A stretch of DNA of 31,249 nucleotides. It comes from an uncultured Candidatus Saccharibacteria bacterium. GTDB lineage: Bacteria > Patescibacteriota > Saccharimonadia > Saccharimonadales > Saccharimonadaceae. This document shows positions 23,424-31,208 of this stretch, one piece after another. The notes under the pieces are model-generated. The model was not told where the DNA came from, did not search any database, and saw only the letters and a list, made by a program, of their open reading frames with translations. Both the position numbers and the translations under genes were made by a program. The DNA lies in contig CARBES010000010.1 in NCBI GenBank assembly GCA_948944455.1, forward strand, positions 1 through 31,249. The letters run 5' to 3'. The first letter of the stretch is position 1, and each line of letters opens with the position of its first letter.

Positions 23424-23765
23424 TTACAACAACATAGCCTTCACCATCAGCATAACTAGGTTAGCCTGATAAGGATCTTGTATTGCACTATAATGCAACC
23501 AAGAGAAACATTTCTCTTTATGTGTCTGAAAATAATTGTATTCCATCTCCGACATCACACTTTCCAACATGGTAGACACCTCTATAGAACAACCTTCGTC
23601 CCACCCAACATTTTCATTTTGTGTCTCCGCCAATACCGGCTCCCCAAAATGCAACGTCAAAAGAGCTCCGTCTTTCTTGACTACTTGACCAATAATAAAC
23701 TTACCCCGTTGTTCAGACCGCACACACGGTTTCCGACCAATCCAACTGTGGGCAAAGAATACTAC
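23424..23765 (-). CDS. ORF continuing in frame after the TGA of the Cys-cluster gene
   Basis: Open for 113 codons immediately after the TGA at 23766-23768, in the same frame. The first possible start is GTG at 23723, without a ribosome site. The continuation reads VVFFAHSWIGRKPCVRSEQ, then GKFIIGQVVKKDGALLTLHFGEP, which looks like real protein. Either it is the C-terminal part of the upstream gene cut off by a nonsense mutation, or it is reached by stop readthrough. Family not recognised. Confidence 0.45.
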   Translation of the reverse strand, partial: VVFFAHSWIGRKPCVRSEQRGKFIIGQVVKKDGALLTLHFGEPVLAETQNENVGWDEGCSIEVSTMLESVMSEMEYNYFQTHKEKCFSWLHYSAIQDPYQANLVMLMVKAMLL

Positions 23766-24551
23766 TCACTCGCCAACCCGAAAATGATTTTCCGGACGCA
23801 GCGAAGCCAACAGCGGAAATTCCTGATCCGCCGTTTTTAATGCTTCTAGCAAGACCTTAATACGCTTACGCACATCCTCTCGCCGACTAAGCAGTGTCGT
23901 CTTCTCAGCTTTTAGTTTCTCAGCCGTCTCTTTAATGAAGCCGTCGCCTTTCTCCAAAAACTGGCACGGTGCATCAAACTCCCGTACGGTGCTCTTGTGA
24001 TAACCATTACGGCTCAGCTCGCACCAATTCTCCGGCGAACAGGTCGGGAAATCACGCCCCTGCTGCGCATATTGGCACCAGCCGCACAGATTAAAGGTCG
24101 TATCACCATAAGCCAACTCCTTCGCCACCGCATCTTCCGTATACGGCATCGGACCAGAGTACGTATTCACCTTAGCGTCTACGAACCGGTGCTCCGGAGG
24201 CTCACCAATGTCAACACGCGCACGCTTCAACTCAGGAGATTTATATCCCTTCGCCATTTCGCGCAGATCCGCCACAGTTTTACCGTCAATCACGTCCAGG
24301 TATTCCGCCAGGGTATGAATTTCTCTGGAAAGCTCACGCTCTTGCCGACGCCACCCCGCTAAAAAACTCAGCAAAGTTTTCGCTCCCAGCCGATCCAAGG
24401 GGTCAAAAGTGTCCACTATGATACAACGGTAGTCCTCCGGCAGCGCATCGATACAGTCAGACTCAGTATACTCGGTTGACATAGTAGCCACCTCTATTGG
24501 AATGGCAACCTTCGTCTGCTCAGCGTTGTTACGTTTTTTCTCTTCATTCAT
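23766..24551 (-). CDS. Hypothetical protein with a five-cysteine cluster
   Basis: 261 aa from ATG 24551 (MNEEKKRNN), preferred over an upstream TTG because the GAGAGG site is better spaced. Residues about 65-110 and 205-240 are helical and charged; between them lies C156-x2-C159-x11-C171-x5-C177-x18-C196, a pattern suitable for binding zinc or an iron-sulfur cluster. I do not recognise the family. The gene ends in TGA, used by only one other gene here, and the frame stays open for another 113 codons. It has a strong promoter far upstream and a leader of about 170 nt. Confidence 0.7.
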   Translation of the reverse strand: MNEEKKRNNAEQTKVAIPIEVATMSTEYTESDCIDALPEDYRCIIVDTFDPLDRLGAKTLLSFLAGWRRQERELSREIHTLAEYLDVIDGKTVADLREMAKGYKSPELKRARVDIGEPPEHRFVDAKVNTYSGPMPYTEDAVAKELAYGDTTFNLCGWCQYAQQGRDFPTCSPENWCELSRNGYHKSTVREFDAPCQFLEKGDGFIKETAEKLKAEKTTLLSRREDVRKRIKVLLEALKTADQEFPLLASLRPENHFRVGE

Positions 24552-24759
24552 GATTATCAAACCTCTCTTTCAAATTTTTGCGTCAGTTTCATCCAAACCG
24601 CACGCAAATAGGTTTTTGCTGCTTGGCAGCATGCAAGGCAGAATTTTTCTGCCCTCTATGCTACCAAATAGCCAAATCACAAATATAGTAAACCAAATTT
24701 TAAACTACCTAGGAATGTTCCTACGTCCTCATCATAGTACATAATTGCAAACATGTCAA
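24552..24759 (-). promoter_or_regulatory. Promoter and long structured leader of the Cys-cluster gene
   Basis: TTGACA (24759-24754), 17-nt spacer and TATGAT (24736-24731) form the best sigma-70 promoter in the window. The ~170-nt leader contains a TAGGAA-cat-TTCCTA palindrome (about 24710-24722) and a two-part hairpin at 24622-24667 (TTGGtAGCAT with ATGCTgCCAA, enclosing GGCAGAA/TTCTGCC). Long structured leaders are exceptional in this genome, so the element may regulate translation or termination. Confidence 0.5.
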
Positions 24760-24837
24760 TAATACGTTACTGGCGTTTCGTCAAGCCCGTTTCTCACTAC
24801 CCCTCCTTTCTAGTAATTTTACATTAACCATAAATTT

Positions 24838-24864
24838 TTAGCACTCTACTATTGCAAGTGCCAA
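24838..24864. promoter_or_regulatory. CIRCE operator (HrcA binding site)
   Basis: TTAGCACTC, 9 nt, AAGTGCCAA: 7 of 9 positions of the right half match the consensus GAGTGCTAA and the left half is perfect. It lies just upstream of the groES -10 box TGCTATTAT (24872-24880). CIRCE elements are bound by the repressor HrcA, which releases under heat stress; hrcA is not in the window. Confidence 0.85.
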
Positions 24865-24901
24865 TTTTCTGTGCTATTATAGGGGTAGTGAAAGGAGAAT
24901 T

Positions 24902-25156
24902 ATGCAACTAAAACCTCTACAAGACCGTGTGGTTGCTTTGAAAGAAGAACCTCAGACCACCACCAAATCTGGTATTTTACTTGGCGAAGCGAAGGAAGCT
25001 CCTGCTTACGCCGTTGTTGAATCTGTCGGCCCCGACGTAAAAACCGTCAAACCTGGCGACAAAATCGTCTACAAGAACTATTCCACTACCGACGTCAAGA
25101 TCGACGACAAAGATTACATCATTGTCAAAGAGGAAGACGTCCTCGCAACCTTGTAG
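24902..25156 (+). CDS. groS: Co-chaperonin GroES
   Basis: 84 aa, slightly shorter than the usual 94-97. GroES forms a heptameric lid on GroEL during protein folding in the cytoplasm. Family motifs are clear: LKPLQDRVVALKEEP at the start, the mobile loop around TTTKSGILLGEAKEAPAYAVVESVGP and VKPGDKIVYKNYSTTDVKIDDKDYIIVKEEDVLA. AAAGGAGAA lies 5 nt before the ATG, and CIRCE controls the promoter. groEL follows after an unusually long, structured 275-nt gap. Confidence 0.95.
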   Translation: MQLKPLQDRVVALKEEPQTTTKSGILLGEAKEAPAYAVVESVGPDVKTVKPGDKIVYKNYSTTDVKIDDKDYIIVKEEDVLATL

Positions 25157-25201
25157 CTTAAACTAGGTTGTTTGGTATTTTACAATCAATAAATTCATAC
25201 T

Positions 25202-25409
25202 GTGCAAGAGTGCTAATCTGCATAATTGAGGGTGTGCGGAACTTGCTAGCGCCGATTCAAACATCCGAGAGAAAAGAGAACTTGTTCTCATTTCCGAGGA
25301 TGGGCAGAATCGGGAGATTCCGAAGGAATCGATGCATGAAGTGCGCGAAGCCCGTAAAGACGGGCCTGAGCGACACGTCCCTCAATTATGTAGGCTAGTA
25401 CTCTTGTAC
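25202..25409 (+). repeat. Structured palindrome H8 between groES and groEL
   Basis: Outer arms GTGCAAGAGTGCTA (25202-25215) and TAGTACTCTTGTAC (25396-25409) pair with two G-T wobbles; inner arms CATAATTGAGGG (25221-25232) and CCCTCAATTATG (25379-25390) are perfect. The interior contains CATCCGAGAGAAAA-hairpin-TTTCCGAGGATG (about 25264-25309), GATTCC/GGAATC and GCCCGT/ACGGGC hairpins. The first subdomain matches H5 and, in part, H0. There is no T-tract. It would be transcribed between the two chaperonin genes. Confidence 0.65.
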
Positions 25410-25431
25410 AAAATAAACTTAAGGAATTAAA

Positions 25432-27048
25432 ATGGCAAAGAAAATATTTTATGCCGACGAGGCTCGCGAAAAGATCCTCTCTGGCGCAAAACAACTATAC
25501 GATGCGGTAAAAGTCACCTTCGGCCCGAAAGGTCAGAATGTAGTCATCGAAAAATCTTACGGTGGCCCAACTATCACCCACGACGGCGTTACCGTCGCTG
25601 AGGCTGTCGACCTCGGCTCGACCGAAGAGAACCTTGGCGAGCAGATTGGCGCCAAGCTTATCAAAACTGCCGCCCAAAAGCTCAACAAAGTCGCTGGCGA
25701 TGGTACTACTACTGTTACCGTCCTTACTTACAACATCTTGAGCGAGGCCAACAAGCTCATCGCCGCTGGTGTTAACCCGATGGAACTCCGCAAGGGAATT
25801 GAAGCCGCTGGCGCCGAAATTATTAAAGGTATCGAAAAATCCGCCGAGCAAATTGCTGGCGACGACAAGAAAGTTGCCGAAGTCGCTTCGATTTCCGCTG
25901 GTGATAAAGAAATCGGCGAACTCATTGCAAATGTCATCAGTAAAATCGGTAAAGATGGCGTCGTCACTGTCGAGCAGGGCCAAGGTCTCGAAATGGAACA
26001 GGAAATCGTCGAAGGTTTTACCTACGACAAAGGCTTCTCTTCGCCATTCTTCATCACCGACACCAACCGTCAAGAAGCTGTCTTCGAAAAGCCACTCGTC
26101 CTCATTACCGACAAAAAGATTGGTAGCGCTCAGGAGCTTATCCCGCTTCTTGAGCAATGTGCTCAGGCCGGCCGCAAAGACCTCGTCATTATCGCTGAGG
26201 AAGTCGAAGGCGAAGCTCTCTCCGTCCTCGTACTCAACAAACTCAAAGGCGTCTTCAATACCCTCGTCCTCAAAGCCCCGGCTTTCGGTGACCGCCGCAA
26301 GGAAGTCATGGAAGATATTGCTATCCTTACCGACGCAACCGTCGTTTCTGCCGACAAGGGCATGAAACTCGAAGAAGTCGGCATGGAGGTCCTCGGTACC
26401 TGCGGCAAAGTCATCGCTACCAAAGACGAAACTACCATTATCAAAGGTTCTGGTGACAAGAAAGCTGTCGAGGCTCGCATCGAGCTCATCCAGTCCCAGG
26501 CTAAGCTTGCTAAGTCTGACTACGAACGCGAAGAGCTCGAGAAGCGCGCCGCTGCTCTCCTCGGCAAAGTTGCCATCATTAAGGTCGGTGGCGCCTCCGA
26601 GACCGAAATCGACGAGAAGAAATATCGTGTCGACGACGCTGTCGCCGCTACGAAAGCTGCTCTCGCCGAAGGTATTGTTACCGGCGGTGGTGTCACTCTC
26701 GTAAACCTCGCCGCAGGTCTTAAGGCTAACAATGATGGTGCCAAGATTGTCAAAAAGGCTCTCACTGCTCCATTCGTCCATATCATGGAAAACGCTGGCC
26801 TCAACTCACAAGCTCTTCTCGCCGAAGTCGAGAAGGCAAAGCCAGGCCAAGGTATCAACGTCATGGAACCGGAAAAAGGCCTTGTTGATCTTAAGAAAGC
26901 TGGTGTAATCGACCCAGCCAAGGTCACGAAAGAAGCCGTCCAAAGCGCAACCAGCATTGCTGCCACCGCTATTACTATGGGCGCCCTTATCGTCGACGTT
27001 CCTGAGAAAGCCGCTCCGGCCGCTCCTGACATGGGCGGGATGTACTAG
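25432..27048 (+). CDS. groL: Chaperonin GroEL
   Basis: 538 aa. GroEL forms a double heptameric ring that folds proteins with ATP and GroES. The sequence is typical throughout: VTFGPKGQNVVIEKSYG with the T-D-G-V motif (THDGVTVAEAV), GDGTTTVTVL near 85-95, the apical domain (PLLEQCAQAGRKDLVIIAEEVEGEAL), and EGIVTGGGVTLVNLA near 405-420. The tail ends PDMGGMY, shorter than the GGM repeats of E. coli. An AAGGAATT site lies before the ATG. It shares the groES operon, with H8 between them. Confidence 0.97.
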   Translation: MAKKIFYADEAREKILSGAKQLYDAVKVTFGPKGQNVVIEKSYGGPTITHDGVTVAEAVDLGSTEENLGEQIGAKLIKTAAQKLNKVAGDGTTTVTVLTYNILSEANKLIAAGVNPMELRKGIEAAGAEIIKGIEKSAEQIAGDDKKVAEVASISAGDKEIGELIANVISKIGKDGVVTVEQGQGLEMEQEIVEGFTYDKGFSSPFFITDTNRQEAVFEKPLVLITDKKIGSAQELIPLLEQCAQAGRKDLVIIAEEVEGEALSVLVLNKLKGVFNTLVLKAPAFGDRRKEVMEDIAILTDATVVSADKGMKLEEVGMEVLGTCGKVIATKDETTIIKGSGDKKAVEARIELIQSQAKLAKSDYEREELEKRAAALLGKVAIIKVGGASETEIDEKKYRVDDAVAATKAALAEGIVTGGGVTLVNLAAGLKANNDGAKIVKKALTAPFVHIMENAGLNSQALLAEVEKAKPGQGINVMEPEKGLVDLKKAGVIDPAKVTKEAVQSATSIAATAITMGALIVDVPEKAAPAAPDMGGMY

Positions 27049-27068
27049 AGCCTGCCATTTCTATCAAA

Positions 27069-27100
27069 ATAAAGATGCCCCACAAGGGGCATCTTTATAT
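27069..27100 (+). terminator. Terminator of groEL
   Basis: AAAGATGCCCC / GGGGCATCTTT stem with a 4-nt loop, followed by ATAT; A-rich before and T-rich after, so it may work in both directions. Confidence 0.8.
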
Positions 27101-27115
27101 AGTAAACCGAAAATC

Positions 27116-27145
27116 TTGACATATAACTGCCCAAAAGTGTATCAT
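27116..27145 (+). promoter_or_regulatory. Promoter of the phase-variable hydrolase
   Basis: TTGACA (27116-27121), 18-nt spacer, TATCAT (27140-27145), then 7 nt to ATG 27153. The geometry predicts a leaderless mRNA and supports 27153 as the true start although it is out of frame with the main reading frame. Confidence 0.6.
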
Positions 27146-27152
27146 ATCATTA

Positions 27153-28573
27153 ATGATTAAATCTAATTCTCAATTAACGCCCCCCCCCCGTTACCCATTC
27201 GGCCGTCTAAACAGCGCCTTTTAGTAAAAGTTATTTTCTCGTGCTTTTCGTCTTTCGTCCTCTGTTTTGCGACTCCATTTTCTGCTTCCGCTAAACCTAC
27301 CGATGCTCAACTTGATTTCTACAACAAGAATGGTATATATTATTATGATCCTAGCGGAGATGACGACTGTTCTGGTTATGTCGGTAGTAGCTATAATGGA
27401 GAAACTTCTGGTTCTCTCATCCAAGCCCAAGTCGAATGGGTGGTTCGCTGGCACGACCTCGTTGAAGAACTTAGTATCTCCTACGGAATTCCTTGGGAAG
27501 TCGCCATGGCTCAATCTATCATCGAATCCAGCCAGAATGGTGTACCTGGCCAATCTGCTATAGCTCGTGACAAAAATAATTTCCATGGTATCGGCGCCTT
27601 TGATAGCGACCCTTATAACAAAGCCTTGACTTATTCCGACGCCGCTAATGGCTGGGTCGGTTATTTTGACAACATTGCACGTACTTCTGTCTATCGCAAC
27701 AACGGCGTCTTTGATACTAACAGTCCTTACGGCAATGCCGTCACCAACCCCTACGCTTATCTCCAAGCTATCGCTGCTGCCGGCTATGCTAGCTCTCAAA
27801 GCTACATTGCTTCAAACTCCGTCGTTATCAATAGTGTTATTAAGCTAGCCGAAGAACAAGGCTGGGCGATCTCTAGCCAACTTGCCACCAGCCACCCAGA
27901 GATGCTTGCCAATGCTAGCATTATCGGCTCTACCAACCAGCTACCATACGAACGCTCCGGTAGCGGCACTTTGAGTAGTCCTTTTAGTTTTAACTACATA
28001 GGCCTAGAAGGAAATGGTGCAGACAATAGCGGTGGTATTCTTAGCAGTTCCGCTTGTGAACTCGGTAGCGGAAATGGCAATCTTAACGCTACTGCCCTCC
28101 AGCTCGCTTGGCCTAATCTTTGGGATAGTCGCGGCGGTCCTTCAAAACCCCACTATTGTACCCCGACAACAGCTTTTATCACTGCTGCCAAAGAAGTTGG
28201 CACCTGGGACGAGTATACTAAAGGTTGTAGTTGCGACCGCTTCGTTGCTACTGTTATACGCTACTCCGGCGTCGATCCGAACGTCCCGAAAGGCGCTACT
28301 GGAGAGCAGCTCAACTATTTTCGTAACCACCCCGAGCTCTATCAGGAAGTACCTAACACCGGCAATACTGCTAATCTCTTGCCTGGTGACATTTTTGTAA
28401 AAAATGGCCACATCATGATGTATGTTCAACGCGAAGACGGCACCGAGGGCATAGCTGAAGCCTCAATTAGTTATTCTAACACTGGCTACGAAGGCCGAGC
28501 CGGAGAAGTCGTACCCATCAACTGGGAATCCCGCAATGGATACTATATTTTTCGTTATATTGGAGGAAGATAA
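27153..28573 (+). pseudogene. Secreted peptidoglycan hydrolase, frame OFF through a C10 tract (probably phase-variable)
   Basis: From ATG 27153 the frame runs through ten C (27180-27189) and stops after 23 codons. With one extra C it would continue to 28573 as a 473-aa protein. That product has a clear signal peptide (about 21-47: RLLVKVIFSCF..., cleavage after SASA), a GH73-type N-acetylglucosaminidase-like domain at about 97-240 (YGIPWEVAMAQSIIESS, likely catalytic Glu125; NNFHGIGAF; YAYLQAIAAAGYASS), a Ser/Gly-rich linker, and an NlpC/P60-like cysteine peptidase at about 320-470 (CSCDRFV with Cys361; LLPGDIFVKNGHIMMYV with His420). It would cut both glycan and peptide parts of peptidoglycan outside the cell. 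The remaining frame is undamaged, which argues for reversible switching rather than decay. Confidence 0.75.
27180..27189 (+). repeat. Homopolymeric C10 tract inside the coding region
   Basis: Ten consecutive C between codon 9 and the signal peptide. Eleven (or eight) C restore the frame. Slipped-strand mispairing at such tracts is a well-known on/off switch in other bacteria. It is the only long homopolymer I noticed in the window. Confidence 0.75.
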
Positions 28574-28575
28574 CT

Positions 28576-29292
28576 ATGCATAATTCAGAAAAACCACGCC
28601 CCAAAACTCTATTTATTATTAGTATGTGCGCTTTCGTAGCTATCGCAATTGCTGTAATTATCCTAGCCATCATCGACGCGCGGAAAACCGCTTCGCTAGA
28701 AATTCTAGTCGCTCCAAGCTTTGCTAATGTCGAACTTGATCAACATAACTTCGGCTCTAATCAAACTGTCAAATACTATCCCGGCGATTACAAAGTTACC
28801 GTTTCAGCTCCAGGCTTCACCCCACAAGAGCTCGACCTCGCCCTCACTACTCACCAAACTAGCCAGCTTTATCTCTACTTAACTCCCGAAGACGGTAGCC
28901 TTGATTTCTACAGTCGCAACCCCGAAGAAGATAATCTTCTCCAAGAGGTTATCAGTCACATCTGCCTTACCGAATCTAGCGAATTTCTTGCTAAATACCC
29001 CATCGCCAGCATTCTCCCCTACGAACATTACACCCAGAATGAATTCTTCGAACCGACTGGCTATCGCATCGACTACGGACACTTCGATGCTTGCAAATCA
29101 CCATTCTGCCTCCAAGTCACTAGCTACACAAAATCCGGTCTTGACGATGCAAAATCCTACCTCAGAGAAAACGGTTTTAACCCTAACGACTACGAAATCA
29201 TCTTAAACTATACCCCGCTCGATAAGCCTTCACCTGACGATTTTCCTCCCGACATTCGTCAAGTTCTCGAAGAAGCCGGCTATTTTGATTAA
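28576..29292 (+). CDS. Membrane-anchored protein with a PEGA-like domain
   Basis: 238 aa. A single hydrophobic helix at about 12-33 anchors it; residues about 42-95 resemble a PEGA/carboxypeptidase-like beta domain (SLEILVAPSFANVELD, YYPGDYKVTVSAPGFTPQELDLAL). The C-terminal half (about 115-238) is an unknown mixed domain with two Cys (DACKSPFC). GGAGGA precedes the ATG, and only 2 nt separate it from the stop of the hydrolase, so the two form an operon. It may hold or control the hydrolase at the membrane; that is inference from position. Its translation could be reduced by polarity when the hydrolase is OFF. Confidence 0.8.
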   Translation: MHNSEKPRPKTLFIISMCAFVAIAIAVIILAIIDARKTASLEILVAPSFANVELDQHNFGSNQTVKYYPGDYKVTVSAPGFTPQELDLALTTHQTSQLYLYLTPEDGSLDFYSRNPEEDNLLQEVISHICLTESSEFLAKYPIASILPYEHYTQNEFFEPTGYRIDYGHFDACKSPFCLQVTSYTKSGLDDAKSYLRENGFNPNDYEIILNYTPLDKPSPDDFPPDIRQVLEEAGYFD

Positions 29293-29295
29293 CGT

Positions 29296-29540
29296 CTAGT
29301 AATGATAATTCGCCTTCTCGCCCGCCCACTTATTCGGCTCATATACCGTTCCGGTGAACCAAATCTCGCCCGTATTCACATCTCGTACTAGATGCATAAA
29401 CGGTTTATTAATCGACACTACAATGTTCACGCTACTCGGGATGGGCCTGGGTCATTTGCTGCGCCCATCCCACCGAGTAACGTCACAGCTGCTGCCTTAA
29501 TCCCTTCCTCCGAAATAAGCTCGCAAAGGGGACGTACTAC
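29296..29540 (-). pseudogene. Serpin C-terminal relic
   Basis: Minus-strand translation gives ELISEEGIKAAAVTLLGG, which fits the serpin hinge before the reactive-centre loop (EEGTEAAAAT), and then, after a frame change near 29435, VVSINKPFMHLVRDVNTGEI and WFTGTVYEPN, which fits the serpin end (DRPFLFLIRD..TG.ILFMGRV.nP). The N-terminal ~300 residues are absent: palindrome H9 begins 4 nt beyond the fragment. An inverted repeat (GATGGGC/GCCCATC) lies at the loop where the frame breaks. Clearly inactive. Confidence 0.7.
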
Positions 29541-29543
29541 AAC

Positions 29544-29675
29544 TCACTCTAACAGCTTTAATTTTGTGGCAATACAAGGAAAAGCTGAGTAGCGGAAGAA
29601 GCCGTATTACAAATACGGCGCCTGAGCAACGCAAGCTCAGACGCCGTAGTGCGCAAAATTAAACTGTTAGAGTGA
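29544..29675 (+). repeat. Long palindrome H9
   Basis: Arms 29544-29568 and 29652-29675 match over about 22 of 24 positions with one bulge (TCACTCTAACAG with CTGTTAGAGTGA). The interior holds CCGTATT/AATACGG and GAGC/GCTC hairpins. The right arm includes the last codons and stop of the convergent 29667-30149 gene. No cassette is next to it. Confidence 0.55.
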
Positions 29676-30149
29676 CATTTCGTCAATGCTATTGATAAGG
29701 TATAGCAACGAATCCGCACGTACCTTATCATCACGAATCTGGCGAGCCGCTTCGTAAGCCGGAGCGATCACAGCCTTATCGCGCATCGTGCTAAGCATTT
29801 CCTGATACAAGAGGAAGCGTTTCTCTGGCTCAACTTCCACCCGGTCCATAATCGGGAAGAGCTCTTTGAGCGCGGCTTCCTTAACTTTCGAAATATCCGA
29901 ACCGTAACCCATCGGGCGACCAAACGCCGACGACATCGAAGGCATACTCATCTGTGGAGCTGGGCTCTGTGGGAGCTTCATCGCACCACCAGTTGGCATC
30001 CCCGCTGGTGGCATCATGTTTACTGGTGGTTGACCAACCGGAGGCTGGGCAGCTGCAGCTGGCTTTGCGCCACCATTCGCACCACCCTTTTGAGTGATCT
30101 CATCGATTGCGCGCTGCAAATCATTATCTTTATTACGGTTCTGGTTCAT
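29667..30149 (-). CDS. Hypothetical protein, 160 aa
   Basis: Residues about 1-85 are low-complexity, rich in Pro, Gln, Met, Ala and Gly; about 85-160 form a compact helical domain (SKVKEAALKELFPIMDRVEVEPEKRFLL.. RDDKVRADSLLYLINSIDEMSL). No membrane segment. The promoter TATAAT at about 30180 and a GGTGGGTAGG site before the ATG are visible. It could be an adaptor with a disordered arm, but the family is not recognised. Its stop codon lies inside palindrome H9. Confidence 0.75.
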   Translation of the reverse strand: MNQNRNKDNDLQRAIDEITQKGGANGGAKPAAAAQPPVGQPPVNMMPPAGMPTGGAMKLPQSPAPQMSMPSMSSAFGRPMGYGSDISKVKEAALKELFPIMDRVEVEPEKRFLLYQEMLSTMRDKAVIAPAYEAARQIRDDKVRADSLLYLINSIDEMSL

Positions 30150-30223
30150 AATTCCTACCCACCTTCTTTATTATTTACATTATATATTAATAATAGCGTA
30201 TATACACCATTATAACACAAAAA

Positions 30224-30706
30224 CTAGATTCGCAAGAATTTTATCAATTTATCTAATGCGTCCAGTTTCACTTCTTCCATTGGTAAGCGCCCACCAAATG
30301 CGTCCACAATCTCCTCACCTTGCGCTGCTGGAAAGTATACCGTTACCCGTGGAGAAAAACGTTTCCTAGGAGTCAAGATAATCGCAAAATGCTCACCTTC
30401 CTTCAAAATCCCAAAAGATTTAAACTCCGAATATTCATAAAGTTTATCTCCTTCGCTCACTCCTTTATTGGACAGGGAATAACGCAACATTCGTGGCGGC
30501 CGCATCGCATAAATCAGAAGCGCCACCACGCTCAAAACCACCACCGCCAGAAAAGTCCACCATTGTAGCCACACCGCAATTCCCGACAAAATCAGCCCTA
30601 TCGCGATCAGCCCAACATACCACCACGCCGTCTTATCGCGCACGATGTATTCTTCCGCTTCCCAACTAATAATATCCGTTTTTGCACTCTTCGAAGTTGT
30701 TGCCAT
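30224..30706 (-). CDS. Membrane protein with two helices and a PH-like domain
   Basis: 160 aa. Two adjacent hydrophobic helices at about 28-68 (TAWWYVGLIAIGLIL, FLAVVVLSVVALLIYAM) are followed by a ~90-residue beta-rich part (LRYSLSNKGVSEGDKLYEYSEFKSFGIL, then ILTPRKRFSPRVTVYFP) like the bacterial PH-type domains found after paired helices. TAAAAT (30718-30713) is 6 nt before the ATG, a leaderless start. Unknown function. Confidence 0.75.
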   Translation of the reverse strand: MATTSKSAKTDIISWEAEEYIVRDKTAWWYVGLIAIGLILSGIAVWLQWWTFLAVVVLSVVALLIYAMRPPRMLRYSLSNKGVSEGDKLYEYSEFKSFGILKEGEHFAIILTPRKRFSPRVTVYFPAAQGEEIVDAFGGRLPMEEVKLDALDKLIKFLRI

Positions 30707-30774
30707 AGCTATATTTTACCATAACCCATCAAAAAAGTCTCCGTCTCATGCGCAAAAGCACATGCTCCAGAGAC

Positions 30775-30867
30775 TGGCGGAGGGTGGGAGATTCGAACTC
30801 CCGCTCCAGGTCTCCCCAGACTAACGATTTAGCAAACCGTCCCCTTCAGCCACTTGGGTAACCCTCC
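30775..30867 (-). tRNA. tRNA-Ser(GCT)
   Basis: 93 nt on the minus strand. Acceptor stem GGAGGGT/ACCCTCC, discriminator G and encoded CCA are complete. The anticodon loop TTGCTAA carries GCT, reading AGC/AGU. A long variable arm and the T arm GAGTTCGAATCTC are present. This is the second tRNA-Ser in the window. Confidence 0.93.
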
Positions 30868-30911
30868 ATATACAAAACATTATACCATACTTTCCCCGAA
30901 ATATTGTAAAA

Positions 30912-31142
30912 CTATTCTACTTCCTCGATTATTTGTCGCTCAAATCGCAATTTTTGCCCATTTTTATTCACTTCTTCTAGAAACATATCATACGGTCTGC
31001 ACCACAAGTCATTATTGCCATAGAGCGCCCGATATAACACCAACTTCTCGCCCGTCTCACTATGTCGTCCAAACCCCTCCACGATATATAAATTACCCTT
31101 ATAGTGCCGATAAACCCCGTGCAGTTTCACCTCTTCCGCCAT
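30912..31142 (-). CDS. DUF1653 family protein
   Basis: 76 aa, matching DUF1653: LHGVYRHYKGNLYIVEGFGRHSETGEKLVLYRALYG followed by DLWCRPYDMFLEEV, which are the family's hallmark strings. It is a small soluble beta protein of unknown function, full length. A GGAGGAAG ribosome site directly precedes the ATG. Cassette C11 begins about 65 nt upstream on the same strand. Confidence 0.9.
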   Translation of the reverse strand: MAEEVKLHGVYRHYKGNLYIVEGFGRHSETGEKLVLYRALYGNNDLWCRPYDMFLEEVNKNGQKLRFERQIIEEVE

Positions 31143-31208
31143 CTTCCTCCTTCCTAGCTTGTCATAATTATAACACCTCTGCCTCTCCTTCTACCATCCT
31201 CCCATTGA

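Noticed and set aside
23766..23768. General reassignment of UGA to glycine
   Set aside because: Long conserved genes (valS, groEL, tsaD, murE) contain no in-frame TGA, so it is not used as a common sense codon here.
25209..25404. Second CIRCE element inside H8 (GAGTGCTAA and TAGTACTC)
   Set aside because: The half-sites are in the reverse order and nearly 180 nt apart, unlike the TTAGCACTC-N9-GAGTGCTAA of a working site; they are better explained as palindrome arms.
25495..26781. 428-aa minus-strand ORF inside groEL
   Set aside because: It is a shadow frame of groEL caused by strong codon bias, with no promoter or ribosome site.
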